Origin: Chloroflexota bacterium
GTDB taxonomy: Bacteria > Chloroflexota > Anaerolineae > 4572-78 > J111
Assembly (NCBI GenBank): GCA_003695455.1
Contig: RFJF01000883.1
Span: forward strand, 1 to 11,084
Length of the DNA: 11,084 bases
Direction: 5' to 3'
The notes under the pieces are model-generated. The model saw nothing but the letters and a program-made list of their open reading frames with translations. It searched no databases and was not told the DNA's origin. This document shows positions 8,056 to 11,084 of the stretch, one piece after another. Each line of letters begins with the position of its first letter. Position 1 is the first letter of the stretch. Position numbers and translations under genes: made by a program.

Positions 8056-9033
8056 ATGAAAATTTTGGTGACCGGCGGCGCCGGCTACATCGGCAGTATT
8101 GTGGTAGAGCAGTTGGCCCAACAGGGCGAAGATGTGGTGGTTTTTGACAATCTGTACCAGGGCCACCGCGAGGCGGTTCACCCCGCCGCCGCATTTGTGC
8201 AGGGCGACCTGGCAGACCGCGCCGCCATTGACGCCGTCATGGCCGAACACAAACCGGACGCAATTATGCACTTTGCCTCCCACACGCTGGTGGGTGAATC
8301 GATGGAACAGCCCTTTCTCTACCTGGGCGAGAACGTGACCAACGGCCTCAACCTGCTGCAAAGCGCCGTGGCGCACGGCGTGGGTAAATTCATCCTGTCC
8401 AGCACGGCCAACCTGTTTGATGACCCGGAGCGGATGCCCATTGACGAAGCCGAGCGGATTGTGCCCGGCAGCCCATACGGCGAATCAAAATATATTCTGG
8501 AACGATTTCTCTACTGGCTGGACCGCACGCAAGGCTTCCGTTACGCGGCGCTGCGCTATTTTAACGCCTGCGGTGCATCGGCGGAACGCGGCGAGGACCA
8601 CAGCCCGGAACTGCACCTGATTCCGCTGGTGTTGCAGGTGGCGCAGGGCAAGCGTGACAAAATTTACATTTTTGGCGATGACTACCCCACCCGCGACGGC
8701 ACCTGCGTGCGCGATTACATCCACGTGCTGGATTTGGCGCAGGCGCACATTCTGGCTCTGCGCGCGCTCGATAACGGCAGCCGCACCTACAATCTGGGCA
8801 ACGGGCAGGGCTTCACCGTGAAAGAAGTCATCGAGACCGCCCGCGAAGTGACCGGTCACCCCATCCCCGCCGAAGTGGTGGCCCGCCGTCCCGGTGACCC
8901 GGATGTGCTCATCGCTTCCAGCAATAAAATTCGGCGGGAATTGGGTTGGGAGCCGCAGCACCCCAACCTGCGAGACATCATTGAAAGCGCGTGGGCGTGG
9001 CACCAGTCGCACCCCAACGGCTACGGAAGTTAG
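8056..9033 (+). CDS. galE: UDP-glucose 4-epimerase-like NAD-dependent sugar epimerase
   Basis: A 325-residue extended SDR enzyme, close to the usual GalE length of about 330-340. The Rossmann fold opens with [13 protein letters not shown], Gly7/Gly10/Gly13 forming GxxGxxG, and Asp31 (FDNL) is placed to bind the NAD ribose. [11 protein letters not shown] lies at 72-82 and NVTNGLNLL at 93-101. Catalytic elements are SST at 115-117 and YGESK with Tyr141 and Lys145. RYFNACGA (168-175) and [15 protein letters not shown] (217-231) are strongly GalE-like. The reaction would be interconversion of UDP-glucose and UDP-galactose, or the N-acetyl forms, in the cytosol, feeding the neighbouring glycosyltransferases. 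The segment after SST reads ANLFDDPE, where many GalE proteins have a VYG-type sequence. It follows a probable promoter gap, so it may be transcribed separately from the upstream operon. A related UDP-sugar epimerase with another substrate is the main alternative. Confidence 0.9.
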   Translation: MKILVTGGAGYIGSIVVEQLAQQGEDVVVFDNLYQGHREAVHPAAAFVQGDLADRAAIDAVMAEHKPDAIMHFASHTLVGESMEQPFLYLGENVTNGLNLLQSAVAHGVGKFILSSTANLFDDPERMPIDEAERIVPGSPYGESKYILERFLYWLDRTQGFRYAALRYFNACGASAERGEDHSPELHLIPLVLQVAQGKRDKIYIFGDDYPTRDGTCVRDYIHVLDLAQAHILALRALDNGSRTYNLGNGQGFTVKEVIETAREVTGHPIPAEVVARRPGDPDVLIASSNKIRRELGWEPQHPNLRDIIESAWAWHQSHPNGYGS

Positions 9034-9045
9034 CTTATCTACTGA

Positions 9046-9099
9046 GAAATCAGAAACGGGAACTTGTGGCCTCCTTCTTCCGTTCCCGTTTCTGATTTC
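9046..9099. repeat. Perfect 18-bp inverted repeat (hairpin) with 18-base loop
   Basis: The left arm GAAATCAGAAACGGGAAC (9046-9063) is the exact reverse complement of the right arm GTTCCCGTTTCTGATTTC (9082-9099). The loop, 9064-9081, is pyrimidine-rich and contains CCTCCTTCTTCC. It lies 12 bases after the epimerase stop and ends 24 bases before the next start. No T tract follows (the downstream bases are CAAATCAACC), so it is not a standard intrinsic terminator. It could be a terminator of a non-canonical kind, an RNA-stabilising end, or one copy of a dispersed palindromic repeat. No promoter-like pair is seen in the rest of this 90-base gap. Confidence 0.85.
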
Positions 9100-9123
9100 C
9101 AAATCAACCAAAAACAGGTGACG

Positions 9124-10650
9124 ATGTTTTCTGCGCTGAACGCCAACAAAATACACCAGATTGCCATTTTTTTGCTGTTGCTGGTCTGTTACGCCTACAC
9201 GTTTCCGCGTTGGGCCGACCCCAACCAGAATTCGCGGTTGAATATGGTGGTGGCGGTGGTTGAAGACGGCACGTTTCAGATTGACAAGTACGTGCAGAAC
9301 ACCGTGGATTACGCCAAAGTTGGCGAACACTACTACAGCGATAAAGCGCCGGGCGCGGCCTTTTTAGCCATGCCGTTTTACGCCGGTCTCAAACTTTTTT
9401 TGGATTTGCCGGTGCTGGACAGTTTCACCGAAAGATTGGCCCATCATCAGGCGTTTCAATCTACCCTGCGGTCCGAAGGTTCCGGGGTGCTGGCCCAAAA
9501 AGTTCGATTTGCGCTGGCGCAGGTGGCGCTGACCTTTGTGGTGGCGGCGGTGCCCTCGGCGCTGTTGGGCGTGCTGTTGTTCAATCTGCTGGGGCAGTTC
9601 ACCCAGGCGGCGGCTCCCCGGATTGCGGTAACGCTGGGTTACGGCCTGCTCACCCCGGCCTTTGCCTACGCCGGGGCATTTTACGGTCACCAATTGAGCG
9701 CGGCGCTGTTGTTTGGCGCGTTCGCGCTGCTGTTTACCCGCAAAGAACGGCTGACCGCGCCCGTGCTGCTGTTGGTCGGCCTGCTGCTGGGGTACAGCGT
9801 GGTCACCGAGTATCCCGCCGCGCTGGCGGTAGTGATTTTGACCGTGTACGCGCTGTTTTTGCTGGCGCAGCGGGGCCGCTGGCGGCACATCGGTTGGGTA
9901 ATGCTGACCGGCGGGCTGGTGGCGCTGGGCTGGATGGCCTACAACACGGCCATTTTTGGCGGCCCGCTGGAACTGGGCTACAGCTATTCAGAATTGTGGC
10001 AGGACCAGCACCACACCGGATTTATGAGCCTCAGTTTTCCGCAACCTGCGACGATGTGGGGCATCACTTTTGGGTTGTTCCGCGGCCTGTTTGTGCTGTC
10101 GCCGCTGTTGCTGCTGGTTTTCCCCGGATTTGTGCAGTGGTGGCGCTCCGGCGAACAGCGCGCCGAGTGGACGGTGGCGCTGCTCATTTCGGTGAGCATC
10201 TTCCTCTTTAATTCATCGTCGGTGATGTGGTGGGGCGGTTTTGCCATTGGCCCGCGCTACCTGCTGCCGGCGCTGCCCTTTGCCGCCACGGCGATGATTT
10301 TTCCGTTTCGGGCGTGGGGCCGGAAAACCGGCTTCCGGTTGCTGGCGGCGGCATTGGCCGGTTGGTCGCTGGTGGCAACCTGGGGGCTGACGCTGGCCGA
10401 GCAGGCGTTTCCCAACGACAACATTTTCAATCCCCTGCTGGAATACGCCCTGCCCAACTGGCTGGCCGGCAACGTGGCCCGCAACGCGGGTACCATTCTG
10501 GGGCTGCGCGGGGTGTGGAGTTTGCTGCCCCTGCTGGCACTGGTGATTCTGCTGGGCGCGGCATGGTGGTGGCTGGCAATGCGTGCCGGCAAACAGACGG
10601 CGCAGACCACGCCGGTGGATATTCAGCAGAACGTGGTTTCGGCCCGGTAA
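9124..10650 (+). CDS. Polytopic membrane protein, GT-C/GT39-like putative glycosyltransferase
   Basis: A 508-residue protein with about 10-11 hydrophobic segments. A first membrane helix (about 11-27) is followed by a long outside loop (28-75) holding NSRLNMVVAVVEDGTFQID and HYYSDKAPGAAFLAMP, with acidic residues Glu47, Asp48 and Asp54. This pattern recurs in bacterial ArnT/PMT-like GT-C proteins, in which an acidic residue in the first loop is catalytic. Later marks are YNTAIFGGPLELGYSYS (273-289), GLFRGLFVLSPLLLL (317-331) and MWWGGFAIGPRYLLPALPF (368-386). Such proteins use polyprenyl-phosphate sugars on the outer membrane face; that function is inferred, not shown. ATG at 9124 is chosen although its ribosome binding site is poor (AGGTGA only 2 bases before it); GTG at 9118 is in frame and possible. 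An in-frame TTG at 9064 falls inside the hairpin and is unlikely. The gene's stop abuts the next ATG. Confidence 0.75.
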   Translation: MFSALNANKIHQIAIFLLLLVCYAYTFPRWADPNQNSRLNMVVAVVEDGTFQIDKYVQNTVDYAKVGEHYYSDKAPGAAFLAMPFYAGLKLFLDLPVLDSFTERLAHHQAFQSTLRSEGSGVLAQKVRFALAQVALTFVVAAVPSALLGVLLFNLLGQFTQAAAPRIAVTLGYGLLTPAFAYAGAFYGHQLSAALLFGAFALLFTRKERLTAPVLLLVGLLLGYSVVTEYPAALAVVILTVYALFLLAQRGRWRHIGWVMLTGGLVALGWMAYNTAIFGGPLELGYSYSELWQDQHHTGFMSLSFPQPATMWGITFGLFRGLFVLSPLLLLVFPGFVQWWRSGEQRAEWTVALLISVSIFLFNSSSVMWWGGFAIGPRYLLPALPFAATAMIFPFRAWGRKTGFRLLAAALAGWSLVATWGLTLAEQAFPNDNIFNPLLEYALPNWLAGNVARNAGTILGLRGVWSLLPLLALVILLGAAWWWLAMRAGKQTAQTTPVDIQQNVVSAR

Positions 10651-11084
10651 ATGAGCAGCGAGTTGCGAATGAATCTTGCCAACGTCAAAGAACAGCGCAT
10701 CCCGGTAGCGGTGGCGCGGGAAAAATCGGAGTGGTGGTTTGTGGCCGGGGTCATTGTGCTGGTGCTGGTATTTACCAGCCTGCCCTACCTGTTTGCTTAC
10801 TTCTCCGCCCCCGCTAACAAGCAATTTATGGGCATGATGGCCGATGTGCCGGACCATCTGCAATATTTTAGCTGGATGCGCGAACTGACCACGGCCAACC
10901 TCTCGGCCAACAAACTGACCCCGGAACCGAACGCGCCCGTCTTTTTTAACCTGCTGTGGTGGGGCATGGGGCGCATTGGGGCGCTGGTGGGGTTGAGCTA
11001 CGCCGGGATGTTTCAGGTACTGCGGTTTACGGGCGGCACGCTCTTTTTGCTGCTGGTCTACCGTGTGGCAAGCTGGCACCTGGA
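10651..11084 (+). CDS. Membrane protein, N-terminal part (3' end outside window), possibly GT-C-like
   Basis: The frame opens with ATG at 10651, immediately after the preceding TAA, and stays open through 11084 (144 codons plus two bases). A hydrophilic, partly basic leader of about 27 residues is followed by a strong membrane helix (about 28-51, WWFVAGVIVLVLVFTSLPYL). Then comes an outside loop with FMGMMADVPDHLQYFSWMREL (Asp65, Asp68), and further hydrophobic segments from about 97. The order helix, then an Asp-containing loop with a 'HLQYFSWMRE' stretch, resembles bacterial polytopic glycosyltransferase-like proteins with a GT-C fold, but too little is present for a firm family call. No Shine-Dalgarno sequence precedes the ATG, so translation is probably coupled to the gene before it; ATG at 10669 is an alternative start. 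The hydrophobic pattern and the absence of stops make a real gene likely. Confidence 0.75.
   Translation, partial: MSSELRMNLANVKEQRIPVAVAREKSEWWFVAGVIVLVLVFTSLPYLFAYFSAPANKQFMGMMADVPDHLQYFSWMRELTTANLSANKLTPEPNAPVFFNLLWWGMGRIGALVGLSYAGMFQVLRFTGGTLFLLLVYRVASWHL

Noticed and set aside
9046..9099. The inverted repeat as a standard rho-independent terminator
   Set aside because: The stem is longer than usual, the loop is 18 bases and no T tract follows on the + strand, so I kept it as a repeat of unknown function.
9064..9123. N-terminal extension of the membrane protein from TTG at 9064
   Set aside because: It would be translated from inside the hairpin and adds 20 residues without membrane or motif character; no ribosome binding site stands before it on the + strand.
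8485..9330. Long minus-strand open frame of 281 codons
   Set aside because: It runs opposite the epimerase and the membrane protein and straight through the inverted repeat; its composition is Val/His/Gly-rich without any family motif.
10213..11079. Long minus-strand open frame of 288 codons
   Set aside because: It lies opposite two well-supported membrane protein genes, and its translation is Gln/His/Pro/Arg-rich with no recognisable fold, as expected for the reverse of a GC-rich gene.
1..11084. Signs of a mobile element, phage, CRISPR or defence system
   Set aside because: No transposase, integrase, terminal repeats, direct-repeat array, nuclease or toxin-antitoxin motif is visible; every gene fits surface polysaccharide synthesis or membrane glycosylation.

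Overview
The window reads as a stretch of a bacterial chromosome that encodes a cell-surface polysaccharide or glycoconjugate pathway. All ten genes are on the + strand: one glycosyltransferase cut by the left edge, eight complete genes and one membrane protein cut by the right edge. There is no rRNA, tRNA, CRISPR array, transposase or phage gene. The GC content is moderate to high, and the protein style resembles Chloroflexota (Anaerolineae-like) environmental genomes. That placement is an impression from protein family flavour, not something proved by a marker gene.

Region 1 (1-7967) is a tightly packed operon: GT4 glycosyltransferase (partial), Wzx-like flippase, GT2, GT4, O-antigen polymerase/ligase-like membrane protein, GT2, GT4. 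Adjacent genes overlap by 1-13 bases or are separated by only 10 bases, and most starts have a Shine-Dalgarno sequence inside the preceding gene. The gene content matches a Wzx/Wzy-type pathway: cytoplasmic glycosyltransferases (GT2 and GT4) build a lipid-linked repeat unit, the flippase moves it across the membrane, and the Wzy/WaaL-like protein polymerises it or transfers it to an acceptor. A GT2-GT4 pair occurs on each side of the polymerase gene, which suggests a duplicated or recruited module. The priming glycosyltransferase and any chain-length or export genes are not in the window and may lie upstream.

Region 2 (7968-8055) is the first real intergenic gap. It is AT-rich, contains weak hairpins right at the operon end, a possible -10 box and two exact 7-base direct repeats, and ends with a strong ribosome binding site for the next gene. 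It is the most likely boundary between two transcription units.

Region 3 (8056-11084) encodes a UDP-glucose 4-epimerase-like SDR enzyme, which could supply UDP-galactose-type donors. After a 90-base gap holding a perfect 18-bp inverted repeat, two large polytopic membrane proteins follow back to back; both look like GT-C/ArnT-PMT-like or related membrane proteins. They would act on the lipid-phosphate-sugar side of surface glycosylation, but their substrates cannot be read from the sequence.

I found no clearly new system. The points most worth a second look are the perfect inverted repeat without a T tract, the duplicated GT2-GT4 pairs around the polymerase gene, the Glu-to-Asn change in the second GT4, and the composition difference of the polymerase gene.
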